A DNA stretch of 20,383 bases from an uncultured Caulobacter sp. (GTDB taxonomy: Bacteria; Pseudomonadota; Alphaproteobacteria; Caulobacterales; Caulobacteraceae). The stretch lies in assembly GCA_937991555.1 (NCBI GenBank), contig CALKHU010000276.1:1-20383 (forward strand), written 5' to 3'. This document shows positions 1 to 6,620 of the stretch, piece after piece (the first letter of the stretch is position 1; every line of letters starts with the position of its first letter). Under the pieces are notes generated by a model, which was not told the DNA's origin, did no database searches, and saw only the letters and a program-made list of their open reading frames with translations. The position numbers were made by a program, and so were the translations under genes.

Positions 1-1
1 G

Positions 2-316
2 GAGCGGGCGGGCGCCTTCCGCGGCCGCTACCACGTGCTCGGCGGCCTGCTGTCGGCGCTGGACGGCGTCGGGCCGGAGAAGCTGCGCGTCGGCGAGCTG
101 ACCGCCCGGGCTTCCGACGGCGCCGTGCGCGAGGTGATCCTCGCCCTGCCCGCCACGGTCGACGGTCAGACCACGGCCCACTATCTCGCCGAGCGGCTGG
201 CGCCCTCGGGGGTGCAGGTCACCATGCTGGCCCGCGGCGTCCCGGTCGGCGGCGAGCTCGACTGGCTCGACGACGGCACCATCGCCCAGGCCCTGCGGGC
301 GCGGCGGCCGGCGTAG
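2..316 (+). CDS. recR: Recombination protein RecR, C-terminal part (5' end outside window)
   Basis: RecR works with RecO and RecF in loading RecA onto gapped DNA during recombinational repair. The window opens inside the gene; the reading frame runs open from base 2 and about 104 residues are visible. They cover the end of the Toprim domain and the C-terminal tail: RGRYHVLGG, then EVILALPATVDGQTTAHYL (the family's conserved 'ATxxGxxTAxYL' strand-helix), then TMLARGVPVGGELDWLDDGT, a characteristic RecR ending. The first ATG inside the visible part, at base 35, is internal and not the true start, because conserved RecR sequence continues upstream of it. The zinc finger and helix-hairpin-helix of RecR would lie outside the window. 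The gene ends in TAG and is followed by a hairpin-rich convergent spacer. Identification is firm. Confidence 0.95.
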   Translation, partial: ERAGAFRGRYHVLGGLLSALDGVGPEKLRVGELTARASDGAVREVILALPATVDGQTTAHYLAERLAPSGVQVTMLARGVPVGGELDWLDDGTIAQALRARRPA

Positions 317-317
317 G

Positions 318-420
318 GTCCGGGACGGCATTGCGCAGCGTCGCTGTCCCTCAACGCCGGTCGAAGGCGGTCGAGGGACTGGAAGCGCGTCCCTGCGGGC
401 CGCTTCATCCAGTCCCGGAC
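318..420. terminator. Hairpin-dense convergent spacer after recR, probable bidirectional terminator
   Basis: The spacer between recR and the convergent CZB gene carries four mutually complementary segments. A is GTCCGGGAC (318-326), B is GTCCCTC (346-352), C is GAGGGACTGGAAGCG (373-387), D is CGCTTCATCCAGTCCCGGAC (401-420). B pairs with C over 7 bp. C pairs with D over 13 bp with a 3-nt bulge. A pairs perfectly with the last 9 nt of D, and its GGGAC can also pair with B. There is no T-tract on either strand, so a classic intrinsic terminator is not shown. A terminator or transcript-end structure is inferred from the position between convergent genes. Confidence 0.5.
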
Positions 421-424
421 GAGC

Positions 425-784
425 CTAGGCCGCCGCCACGACTTCGCGCTTGAGGCGGATAAGCGCCGCGCCCACGGCCGAGGACGCCTCGCTGTAGGGC
501 GTTCCGGAGGCGAGCATCGCATCGGCCTCGTCATAGCGCCTGCCGTTGATCGCCATGGCGACGCGGCCGGCCTCGCGGTGGAAGGCGGCGTGCAGGGTGA
601 GGCACTCGGCGAACACCGGCGACCGCCCCAGCCTGGCGCGGCCCTCGCCATGCATCCAGCGGCCCAGTTCGCAGCAGTTGTCGGCGGAGATCGTCGCCGC
701 GTCGACCGTCTCGCAGCGTGAAATGGCCGAGCGGAGCTTCATCTTCCACTGGGCGTGCGCCTGGATGGCGGTGTCGAGGTTCAT
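425..784 (-). CDS. Stand-alone CZB (chemoreceptor zinc-binding) domain protein
   Basis: This 119-residue protein consists almost entirely of a CZB-type helical bundle. The family binds zinc through a 3-His/1-Cys core and is found either at the C-terminus of chemoreceptors and diguanylate cyclases or alone; zinc or redox sensing is known for some members. The expected ligands are visible: His10 in HAQWK, Cys38 in CCELGRW (the usual CxLGxW element, here with an additional Cys37), and His65 and His69 in LHAAFH. No membrane segment, receptor domain or output domain is attached, so any partner must be a separate protein. The ATG at 784 was chosen because it begins right at the domain and has a purine-rich GAAGGGAAG about 8 nt upstream; longer in-frame versions extend into non-coding-looking sequence. 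It converges on recR. Function beyond zinc binding is inference. Confidence 0.85.
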   Translation of the reverse strand: MNLDTAIQAHAQWKMKLRSAISRCETVDAATISADNCCELGRWMHGEGRARLGRSPVFAECLTLHAAFHREAGRVAMAINGRRYDEADAMLASGTPYSEASSAVGAALIRLKREVVAAA

Positions 785-1175
785 TCGGAACTTCCCTTCA
801 ATCGGACGGCAGATCATGAAGCAAACGCGTTTCCGCGTTGCTTGCCCGTTTCGGGGAGGCGAGACTCCGGAGACATATAGTCCGGAGACAAGGCGGGACA
901 TTCGACCCCAATTCGCCCCTTCCGACCGGCGGCCGCGCGAAGATCCGTCCCCGCCCCTGCGATGCGGGCGATAATGGACGGATGAAGATCTCGCCGCGCC
1001 CCTCCCCCCTTGTCCGTAGCGTCTTCGCCCCCTCCGCCGGGCGCGTCGGGGCCCGCCCGGCGACCGCTTCAAGCCTGCACCGTCCCCCCATCGCTCACGC
1101 CCTGGCGGCGGATTCAAAGCGGATGAAGACACTGGCCCCTACCGGGCTTCCCGGATTCCCGCTAAGGAACGGAGC
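785..1175. other. Gene-free divergent region between the CZB gene and rmuC
   Basis: About 390 nt between divergent starts with no credible gene; the open frames across it lack a ribosome-binding site and recognisable content. It should hold the promoters of both neighbours. I see a 10-bp direct repeat with 15-nt period (866-890), a short perfect hairpin CCGGG-CTT-CCCGG (1142-1154) just before rmuC, and a pyrimidine-rich stretch near 1000-1015. No convincing -35/-10 pair was found for either gene. Confidence 0.5.
866..890. repeat. Direct repeat TCCGGAGACA x2, 15-nt period
   Basis: The decamer TCCGGAGACA occurs exactly at 866-875 and 881-890, separated by TATAG. It lies 82-106 nt upstream of the CZB start codon and about 290 nt upstream of rmuC. 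The arrangement suits two half-sites for a regulator, but no regulator is identified and chance cannot be excluded. Confidence 0.4.
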
Positions 1176-2459
1176 ATGAACAGCCTCGACCCCTCCGTCC
1201 TGATCGCCGCCGTCGCCGGCGCCCTCGCGCTCGCCTTCCTCGGCTGGGCTCTGGCCGAGCGCCGCCGCGCCGCCGCCGCCGAGCAGCGCGCCTGGGACCT
1301 GCGCGACCGCTACGCCGAGACCGAGGCGCGGATGAAGGTGTTCGAGGACCAGGCGGCGACGCAGAACGAGCTGCTGCGCGCCCAGGCCGCCCAGTCGGCC
1401 AGCGCGGTGGCCGAGGAACTGCTCAAGCGCACCGACGAGACCTTCCGCAACCGCGAACTGCTCGCCCAGCAGAAGCTGGAGGCCCAGCTGAAACCGGTCG
1501 CCGAGAGCCTCGCCAAGTTCGAGGCCCATGTCACCGCCGCCGAGAAGGCGCGCGCCGAAGAGACCGGCGGGCTGAAGCAGCAGATCGCGGCGCTGATGGA
1601 GGCCTCGACCGCCACCCAGGCCGAGGCCCGCAAGCTGTCGGCCGCCCTTCGCCGGGGCGCCGGCGTGCAGGGTCGCTGGGGCGAGCAGACGCTGCGCAAT
1701 GTGCTCGACGCCGCCGGCCTGACCGCCCACTACGACTTCTCCGAACAGTTCACCCTCGACACCGAGGAGGGCCGCCGGCGGCCCGACGTGAAGGTCAAGA
1801 TGCCGGCCGGCGCGGTGTTCGCGATCGACGCCAAATGCTCGCTGAACGCCTTCCTCGAGGCGCAGGACGCGGTCGACGACGCGGCGCGGGAGGCGGCGCT
1901 GACCCGCCACGCCCAGAGCGTGCGCGCCCACATGCAGGGGCTCTCGGCCAAGGCCTACTGGGACCAGTTCGCCTCGGAGCGCTCGCCGGACTTCGTGGCC
2001 ATGTTCGTGCCCGGCGACGGCTTCCTGGCCGCCGCGCTGGACCGCATGCCCGACCTGATGACCGAGGCCATGGACCGCCGGGTGCTGCTGGTCACCCCGA
2101 CCACGCTGTTCGCCCTCTGCAAGGCCGTCGCCTACGGCTGGCGGGTCGAGGAACAGGCGGCCAACGCCGACAAGATCGCGAACCTCGGCCGCGAGCTCTA
2201 CAAGCGCCTGTCGGTGATGGGCGGCCACGCCGCGAGCGTCGGCAAGGCGCTGGAGGCGGCGGTCAGCCGCTACAACCAGTTCGTCGGCTCGCTGGAGACC
2301 CAGGTCCTGACCCAGGCCCGCCGCTTCGAGGACCTCAAGGTCGACCACGAGGGCAAGGAGATCCCGCAGATCGAGCCGGTCGAGACCGCGCCCCGCGCGC
2401 TGACCAAGCTCTCGACCGATGAGACGCCGCCCCTCCGGGCCGTCGAGGGCGGCGGCTGA
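1176..2459 (+). CDS. rmuC: DNA recombination protein RmuC
   Basis: RmuC limits certain DNA rearrangements (inversions at short inverted repeats) and has a restriction-nuclease-like fold; its mechanism is not settled. The 427-residue product has the family layout: an N-terminal membrane helix (about residues 8-26, followed by AERRR), a long Ala/Glu/Gln-rich coiled coil (about 30-155), and the RmuC domain beginning at GVQGRWGEQTLRNVLDAAG and continuing through PDVKVKMPAGAVFAIDAKCSL and FVPGDGFLAAALD to VMGGHAASVGKALEAAVSRYN. Length is normal. The ATG at 1176 has a good AAGGAACGGAG ribosome-binding site. It precedes def by 55 nt on the same strand. Its position two genes from recR gives a loose repair cluster, but def probably has its own promoter. 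Confidence 0.95.
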   Translation: MNSLDPSVLIAAVAGALALAFLGWALAERRRAAAAEQRAWDLRDRYAETEARMKVFEDQAATQNELLRAQAAQSASAVAEELLKRTDETFRNRELLAQQKLEAQLKPVAESLAKFEAHVTAAEKARAEETGGLKQQIAALMEASTATQAEARKLSAALRRGAGVQGRWGEQTLRNVLDAAGLTAHYDFSEQFTLDTEEGRRRPDVKVKMPAGAVFAIDAKCSLNAFLEAQDAVDDAAREAALTRHAQSVRAHMQGLSAKAYWDQFASERSPDFVAMFVPGDGFLAAALDRMPDLMTEAMDRRVLLVTPTTLFALCKAVAYGWRVEEQAANADKIANLGRELYKRLSVMGGHAASVGKALEAAVSRYNQFVGSLETQVLTQARRFEDLKVDHEGKEIPQIEPVETAPRALTKLSTDETPPLRAVEGGG

Positions 2460-2477
2460 GCGCGACCTTCCCCCGCC

Positions 2478-2506
2478 TTGACGCTCGGGTTAGGCGCCCC
2501 TACCTC
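2478..2506 (+). promoter_or_regulatory. Putative housekeeping promoter giving a leaderless def transcript
   Basis: TTGACGC at 2478-2484 matches the Caulobacter sigma-73 -35 consensus TTGACGS in full. After 14 nt comes CCTACCTC (2499-2506), six of eight against GCTANAWC. Transcription should start about 6-8 nt after this box, at or beside the def ATG at 2515. No Shine-Dalgarno sequence precedes the ATG; the bases there (CCTCCT) are the opposite polarity. The promoter call is inference from consensus matching. Confidence 0.5.
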
Positions 2507-2514
2507 CTGACCCG

Positions 2515-3081
2515 ATGACCGTCCGCCGTATCCTCACCGTCGACAACCCGGCCGACATGGCCGTGCTCAAGCGCGTCTCCACCCCCGTCGAGGGCGGCGT
2601 GACCGACGAGCTGCGCGCGCTGATGGACGACATGCTGGAGACGATGTACGCCGCGCCCGGCATCGGCCTGGCCGCCGTGCAGATCGGCGTCGACAAGCGG
2701 ATCATCGTCATGGACCTGGGCGACCGCGACGTTGCGCCGGTCGCCGTCCCCGAGGGCGAGGACGGCGAGACCGCCCGCCGCAACCCGCGCTACTTCGTGA
2801 ACCCCGAGATCACCTGGAAGTCCGAGGAGCTCTTCACCTACGAGGAGGGCTGCCTGTCGGTGCCGGAGATCTACGACGAGGTCGAGCGACCGGCCCGCGT
2901 GAAGCTCCGCTACCTGAACTACCAGGGCGAGACCGTCGAGGAGGAAGCGACCGGCATGTACGCCGTCTGCATCCAGCACGAGATGGACCACCTCGAGGGC
3001 GTCCTGTTCATCGACCACCTGTCCCGCCTGAAGCGGGAGCGGGCGATCACCAAGGTCAAGAAGGCCGCGCGCGCGGCCTGA
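2515..3081 (+). CDS. def: Peptide deformylase
   Basis: Removes the formyl group from the N-terminal methionine of new proteins at the ribosome exit; essential and partner to fmt, which lies just downstream. All three family motifs are present: GIGLAAVQ (49-56), EGCLS with metal ligand Cys113 (111-115), and the zinc-type motif HEMDH (155-159) with two histidine ligands and the catalytic glutamate. Length is 188, slightly above the usual 165-180 because of an insert around residues 70-92 (VAPVAVPEGEDGETARR) before the NPEI strand. The ATG at 2515 has no ribosome-binding site but sits 8 nt after a promoter-like -10 box, so leaderless translation is likely. The stop overlaps a GC palindrome, and the converging lipoprotein gene begins 5 nt further on. 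Identification is secure. Confidence 0.97.
   Translation: MTVRRILTVDNPADMAVLKRVSTPVEGGVTDELRALMDDMLETMYAAPGIGLAAVQIGVDKRIIVMDLGDRDVAPVAVPEGEDGETARRNPRYFVNPEITWKSEELFTYEEGCLSVPEIYDEVERPARVKLRYLNYQGETVEEEATGMYAVCIQHEMDHLEGVLFIDHLSRLKRERAITKVKKAARAA
3062..3079. repeat. 18-bp perfect palindrome at the 3' end of def
   Basis: AGGCCGCGCGCGCGGCCT is its own reverse complement. It encodes the last residues of def and lies between convergent gene ends. It can fold as a strong GC hairpin and contains an alternating CG run. No T-tract follows on either strand, so it may act as a transcript-end stabiliser or simply reflect Ala/Arg codons; function unknown. Confidence 0.45.
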
Positions 3082-3086
3082 TGCCG

Positions 3087-3410
3087 CTAGCGCGTGGTCG
3101 TCGTGTCGCCGGCCGCGGCGCGGGCCTCGGCGGCCTCCCGCTCGGCGTCGGCCGAAGCGTCCGCGACGCCCTCCTGGACCTCGCCGGCCGCATCCTTGAC
3201 GGCTCCGGCCGCTTCCTCGCCCGCGTTGGCGACGGCGGCCCCGGCTTCCTTGACGTCCGGGTTGTCGGCGATGTCGCTCGCCGCTTCCTTCACTTCAGAC
3301 CCCGCGGCCGCGGCGCCCTCCTTGATCTCCTGCCGGTCGTCCCTGCTGCAGGCGGCGAGCGAAAGGCCGAGCGCGGCCGCGAGGGTGACGGGAACGATCA
3401 GGTTGCGCAT
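3087..3410 (-). CDS. Small Ala/Glu-rich lipoprotein
   Basis: A 107-residue product with a lipoprotein signal: MRN, hydrophobic stretch VPVTLAAALGLSLAA, then the lipobox LAAC with Cys21 as the lipidated residue. The residue after Cys is Ser, which by the usual +2 rule predicts outer-membrane sorting. The mature part is low complexity, rich in Ala, Glu, Asp and Val with loosely repeated segments such as KEAASDIA, EEAAGAVKDAAGEV and EGVADASADAEREAAEA, which resemble LEA-like or amphipathic-helix proteins. It lacks cysteines other than the lipidated one and has no enzyme motif. The ATG at 3410 was chosen over an upstream in-frame start because it begins the signal peptide and is preceded by GGAAGGGG. 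It converges on def (5-nt gap) and diverges from fmt. Envelope or desiccation/stress role is conjecture; it may be an entericidin-like small lipoprotein. Confidence 0.8.
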   Translation of the reverse strand: MRNLIVPVTLAAALGLSLAACSRDDRQEIKEGAAAAGSEVKEAASDIADNPDVKEAGAAVANAGEEAAGAVKDAAGEVQEGVADASADAEREAAEARAAAGDTTTTR

Positions 3411-3502
3411 GGGTTCAGCCCCTTCCGGTGGTTTCCGGCCGATCAACGGCTTGTGAGCGTCGCGGGTTCCCGTGGCATCCGTAGCCCTGTAAAGGGCGCC
3501 TC

Positions 3503-4429
3503 ATGCGCCTGGCCTTCCTGGGAACCCCCGATTTCGCGGTCCATAGCCTCGCGGCCCTGCTCGAGGCGGGCCACGAGATCGTCTGCGTCTATTCCCAGCC
3601 GCCCGCCCCGCGGGGCCGTGGCCAGACGCTGCAGCCCTCGCCCGTCCACGCCTTCGCCGAGCGCCACGGCCTGCCTGTGCGCACGCCCGTCTCGATGAAG
3701 GCGGAGGAGGAGATCGCCGCGTTCGAGGCGCTTTCGCTCGACGCCGCCGTGGTGGTCGCCTTCGGGCAGATCCTCGTCCAGCGCGTGCTCGACGCGCCCC
3801 GTCTCGGCTGCTTCAACCTGCACGCCTCGCTGCTGCCCCGCTGGCGCGGCGCGGCCCCGATCCAGCGCGCGATCATGGCCGGCGACAGCGTCACCGGCGT
3901 GCAGGTCATGAAGATGAGCCTCGGCCTCGACGAGGGCGACATCGTCGCCGCCGAGACCGTCCGCATCGGACCGCTCGATACGGCCGCGACCCTGTCGGAA
4001 CGTCTGGCCGAGGCGGGCGCCCGACTGCTGCCGCCGACGCTGGCCGCGATCGCGGCCGGAACCGCCGTGGCCACGCCGCAGGCGGCCGAAGGCGTCACCT
4101 ACGCGAAGAAGATCAGGACCGCCGAGGCCCGCATCGACTGGTCCCGCCCGGCGCGCGACCTCGACTGCCACATCCGCGGCCTGTCGCCCTTCCCCGGCGC
4201 CTGGTTCGAGGCGCCGTCGCCCAAGGGTCCCGTGCGCGTGAAGGCGCTGTTGTCGCAGGTCGAGGACGCCAGGGGCGCGCCCGGCGAAGTCCTGGACGAC
4301 GACCTGCTGATCGCCTGCGGCGACGGCGCGCTCCGCCTGCTCCGCGCGCAGCGCGAGGGCCGCAGCGCCCAGGACGCCGGGGAGTTCGTCCGCGGCTTCC
4401 CCCTCCCCGCCGGGACGGTGCTGGCCTGA
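3503..4429 (+). CDS. fmt: Methionyl-tRNA formyltransferase
   Basis: Transfers a formyl group from 10-formyl-tetrahydrofolate to Met-tRNAfMet for translation initiation; complements def upstream. The 308-residue protein has the full two-domain layout. The N-terminal formyltransferase Rossmann domain opens with MRLAFLGTPDFAV and carries the folate site and catalytic trio: Asn105 and His107 in FNLHASLLPRWRGAAPIQRA, and Asp143 in GLDEGD. The C-terminal OB-like tRNA-binding domain follows TYAKKI (DWSRPARDLDCHIRGLSPFPGAW onward). The ATG at 3503 starts exactly at the conserved N-terminus; AAAGGG about 9 nt upstream is a fair ribosome-binding site. The stop and the truA start share one base (TGATG), so the two are translationally coupled. 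Confidence 0.97.
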   Translation: MRLAFLGTPDFAVHSLAALLEAGHEIVCVYSQPPAPRGRGQTLQPSPVHAFAERHGLPVRTPVSMKAEEEIAAFEALSLDAAVVVAFGQILVQRVLDAPRLGCFNLHASLLPRWRGAAPIQRAIMAGDSVTGVQVMKMSLGLDEGDIVAAETVRIGPLDTAATLSERLAEAGARLLPPTLAAIAAGTAVATPQAAEGVTYAKKIRTAEARIDWSRPARDLDCHIRGLSPFPGAWFEAPSPKGPVRVKALLSQVEDARGAPGEVLDDDLLIACGDGALRLLRAQREGRSAQDAGEFVRGFPLPAGTVLA

Positions 4430-5172
4430 TGCCGCGCTACCGTCTGACTGTCGAGTACGACGGCGGTCCGTATCGCGGCTTCCAGGCCCAGGGCGCGCTG
4501 CCGAGCATCCAGGGCTCCCTCGAACGGGCGATCTTCCGGTTCACCGGCGAGACGCTCCGCATCCATGCCGCCGGCCGCACCGACACCGGCGTTCACGCCA
4601 CCGGCCAGGTCATCCACGTCGACCTGCAGAAGGACTGGAAGCCCGAGGTGGTGGTCAACGCCATGAACGCCCACCTGGTCCCCGAGCCCATCGCGGTGCT
4701 GGACGCCCGCCTCGTCGGCGACGACTGGCACGCGCGCTTCTCGGCCAGGGCGCGCCGCTACGAGTACCGGGTGCTCAACCGGCTCGCTCCGCCCGCCATC
4801 GACCAGGGGAAGGTCTGGCACGTGAAGAAGCCGCTGGACGCAGAGGCCATGCACGAGGCCGCCCAGGTGCTGGTCGGTCACCACGACTTCACCACCTTCC
4901 GCGACATGCAGTGCCAGGCGAAGTCGCCGATGAAGACCCTCGACGTGGCCGCGGTCCGCCGGGAGGGCGACAAGGTCCTGCTGGCGTTCGCCTCGCGCAG
5001 CTTCCTCCATCGTCAGGTGCGCTCGATGGCGGGATCCCTGGTCGAGGTCGGCGTCGGCCGCTGGACGAAGGACGACCTCGCCGCCGCCCTCGCCGCCCGC
5101 GACCGCCGCGCGTGCGGCCCCGTCGCCCCGGCCGACGGCCTCTACTTCACCGGCGTGAGCTACGATGACTGA
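4429..5172 (+). CDS. truA: tRNA pseudouridine(38-40) synthase TruA
   Basis: Isomerises uridines 38, 39 and 40 in the anticodon arm of many tRNAs. The 247-residue protein begins with the family's MPRYRLTVEYDGGPYRGFQ and carries the catalytic aspartate Asp52 in AAGRTDTGVHATGQV. Later conserved stretches include YEYRVLNR, FTTFRDMQCQAKSP and SFLHRQVRSMAGSLVEVG. Length is normal and the gene appears intact. The start overlaps the fmt stop by one base, and its own last 8 bases overlap the next gene, which suggests an fmt-truA-LytTR transcript. Pairing with fmt makes sense as both act on tRNA. Confidence 0.97.
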   Translation: MPRYRLTVEYDGGPYRGFQAQGALPSIQGSLERAIFRFTGETLRIHAAGRTDTGVHATGQVIHVDLQKDWKPEVVVNAMNAHLVPEPIAVLDARLVGDDWHARFSARARRYEYRVLNRLAPPAIDQGKVWHVKKPLDAEAMHEAAQVLVGHHDFTTFRDMQCQAKSPMKTLDVAAVRREGDKVLLAFASRSFLHRQVRSMAGSLVEVGVGRWTKDDLAAALAARDRRACGPVAPADGLYFTGVSYDD

Positions 5173-5911
5173 CGGCGCGCGGCGCACGGCGATCGGCGGG
5201 GCGGTCGCCCTGGGCGCCGGCGCCGTACTCGCCCTGCTGGGCCCGTTCGGCACCTATCCGGACCTGACCCCGGCGGCGCGCTGGGCCTACTGGATGATCC
5301 TCACGCCGCTGCTGTGGCTTCAGGTGGTCGCCGCCCTCGCGGCGCTGCGCCGCTGGGAGCAGTTCGCGGCCCTGCCGGTCTGGTCCCAGGCGGTCGCCGC
5401 ATCTCTTCTGGGCGCGATCCCGGCGACCTTCGAGGTGGCCTGGGCCGAGTCCCTGCTCCGGGTCGGCCGGCCGCTGTCGCCAGCGTCGATGCTGGAGACC
5501 TGGTGGGGCGTGGCGCTGATCGCCTTGGTCGTCTGCGTCCCGCCCGAGTGGCTCGCCGGCCGTTCCGCGCCGGCCCCCCGGCCGGTCCGGCCCGCGCCGC
5601 GCTTCCTGGACCGGATCCCGGCCAGGCTCGGCGACCGGCTGCTCGCCCTGTCGAGTGAAGACCACTACCTGCGCGTCCATACCGAGCGCGGCGACGACCT
5701 CATCCTGCTGCCGCTGGCCCAGGCGATCGAGGAGCTCGGGCCGGAGGCGGGCGTCCGCACGCACCGGTCATGGTGGGTGGCGCGGGACGCGGTCGAGGCC
5801 GCCGAGCGCGATGGCGACCGCACCAGCCTGGTTCTCCGGGGCGGCCTGCGCGTGCCGGTCAGCCGCACCTACCGCCTGGCCGTCCGGGACGCGGGGCTTC
5901 TTCGCGACTGA
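5165..5911 (+). CDS. Membrane-anchored LytTR-family transcriptional regulator
   Basis: A 248-residue one-component regulator. The first half has four hydrophobic segments (about 9-29, 39-61, 70-95 and 108-128). A Pro/Ala-rich linker (about 131-146) leads to a C-terminal LytTR DNA-binding domain (about 148-245): RLLALSSEDHYLRVHT, LPLAQAIEEL, VRTHRSWWVARDAVEA and GLRVPVSRTYRLAVRDAG, with the family's HRSxxV and PVSRxY signatures. There is no receiver domain or adjacent histidine kinase, so signal sensing is presumably by the membrane part. Its ATG lies within truA (8-nt overlap), implying translational coupling. The next gene, a secreted SnoaL-like protein, follows by 106 nt and may or may not be a target. 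Family assignment is confident; ligand and regulon are unknown. Confidence 0.85.
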   Translation: MTDGARRTAIGGAVALGAGAVLALLGPFGTYPDLTPAARWAYWMILTPLLWLQVVAALAALRRWEQFAALPVWSQAVAASLLGAIPATFEVAWAESLLRVGRPLSPASMLETWWGVALIALVVCVPPEWLAGRSAPAPRPVRPAPRFLDRIPARLGDRLLALSSEDHYLRVHTERGDDLILLPLAQAIEELGPEAGVRTHRSWWVARDAVEAAERDGDRTSLVLRGGLRVPVSRTYRLAVRDAGLLRD

Positions 5912-6017
5912 CGCTCGCGAAGCCGGTTCGCCGTTCACGCATCGGCGCTGGGCGGCCGGGGGGTCCGGCGGGCATGCCTCCGAGGCCGGCGCGTGGCCGG
6001 CGCCACGGAGCCTTCTG

Positions 6018-6485
6018 ATGCCCATGAAAGTCATCGCCCTGACCGCCGCCCTGTTCGCGACGCCGCTGCCGGTCCTCGCCGTACAGCCGTCGTCAGCCGA
6101 CGCCGAGGCCCTCGCCGCGCTCGCGGCGGAGGCCGACCTGGCCTGGAACCGCAGGGACGCCCCGGCGATGACCGGCGTCTACACGCCCGGCGCCAGCCTC
6201 ATCGTCGGCCAGATGCCCGCGCCCCGCGAGGGCCAGGCGCAGATCGGCGACTACATCGTTCGCGCCTTCGCCGGCCGGGACGGCGAGTTCCGGCACGTCA
6301 CGCGCCTGCGCCGGATGGAGATGGTCGGGCCCGACCTGGCGGTGACAGACGCCGTCGTCGATGTCGACCGACGTCAGCCCGACGGGTCCTGGGCGACGGT
6401 CCGCCGCTTCGACAATGTCAGCGTCGTCGAACGAACCGCCGCCGGCTGGCGTCTGCGGACCGTACGCGCCTTCCCACGACCCTGA
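6018..6485 (+). CDS. Secreted SnoaL-like / DUF4440-type protein
   Basis: A 155-residue protein with an N-terminal Sec signal peptide (MKVIALTAALFATPLPVLAVQ, likely cut after LAV or LA) followed by a single NTF2-like alpha/beta-cone domain. Family marks seen are the first helix ADLAWNRRDAPAMTGVYTPGASLIVG, the AQIGDYIVRAF helix, and the paired strands ending RRFDNVSVVERTAAGWRLRTVRAFPRP. Such SnoaL/DUF4440 ('SgcJ/EcaC') domains are often annotated as oxidoreductase or isomerase-like, but most are functionally uncharacterised; I assign no reaction. The ATG at 6018 has GGAG 7 nt upstream; a second ATG at 6024 is also usable. It lies downstream of the LytTR gene on the same strand, separated by a GC-rich gap. 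Confidence 0.8.
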   Translation: MPMKVIALTAALFATPLPVLAVQPSSADAEALAALAAEADLAWNRRDAPAMTGVYTPGASLIVGQMPAPREGQAQIGDYIVRAFAGRDGEFRHVTRLRRMEMVGPDLAVTDAVVDVDRRQPDGSWATVRRFDNVSVVERTAAGWRLRTVRAFPRP

Positions 6486-6586
6486 AGCCGGTCGCGGCCG
6501 GGCGGGATCCGTCAGGCCGCGCTCCCCGCCGCCGCACCGGAACCGTGCACAAGGACGGCGCGGCGGGGCTGCGCCATATGGCGGAA

Positions 6587-6614
6587 TTGCCTTGCGCGGC
6601 GCAGGCGCTAGATC
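6587..6614 (+). promoter_or_regulatory. Putative promoter with perfect GCTAGATC -10 box, leaderless
   Basis: GCTAGATC at 6607-6614 matches the Caulobacter -10 consensus GCTANAWC at all positions. TTGCCTT at 6587-6593 is a partial -35 at an allowed 13-nt distance. Only ACCGTT separates the -10 box from the ATG at 6621, so transcription should begin at or next to the start codon. No Shine-Dalgarno is present. Inferred from consensus. Confidence 0.55.
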
Positions 6615-6620
6615 ACCGTT

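Noticed and set aside
838..1179. Plus-strand frame in the gap before rmuC
   Set aside because: No ribosome-binding site, Arg/Pro-rich, overlaps the rmuC start and has no recognisable content.
1095..2348. Long minus-strand frame opposite rmuC (417 codons)
   Set aside because: It mirrors the Ala/Glu-rich codons of rmuC, is Gly/Leu/His/Arg-rich and has no motif; GC-rich third positions produce such frames.
5928..5941. GTTC pairs resembling a Caulobacter LexA box near GTTCGCCGTTC
   Set aside because: The spacing is 3 nt instead of the 7 nt of GTTC-N7-GTTC, and it is not upstream of a repair gene.
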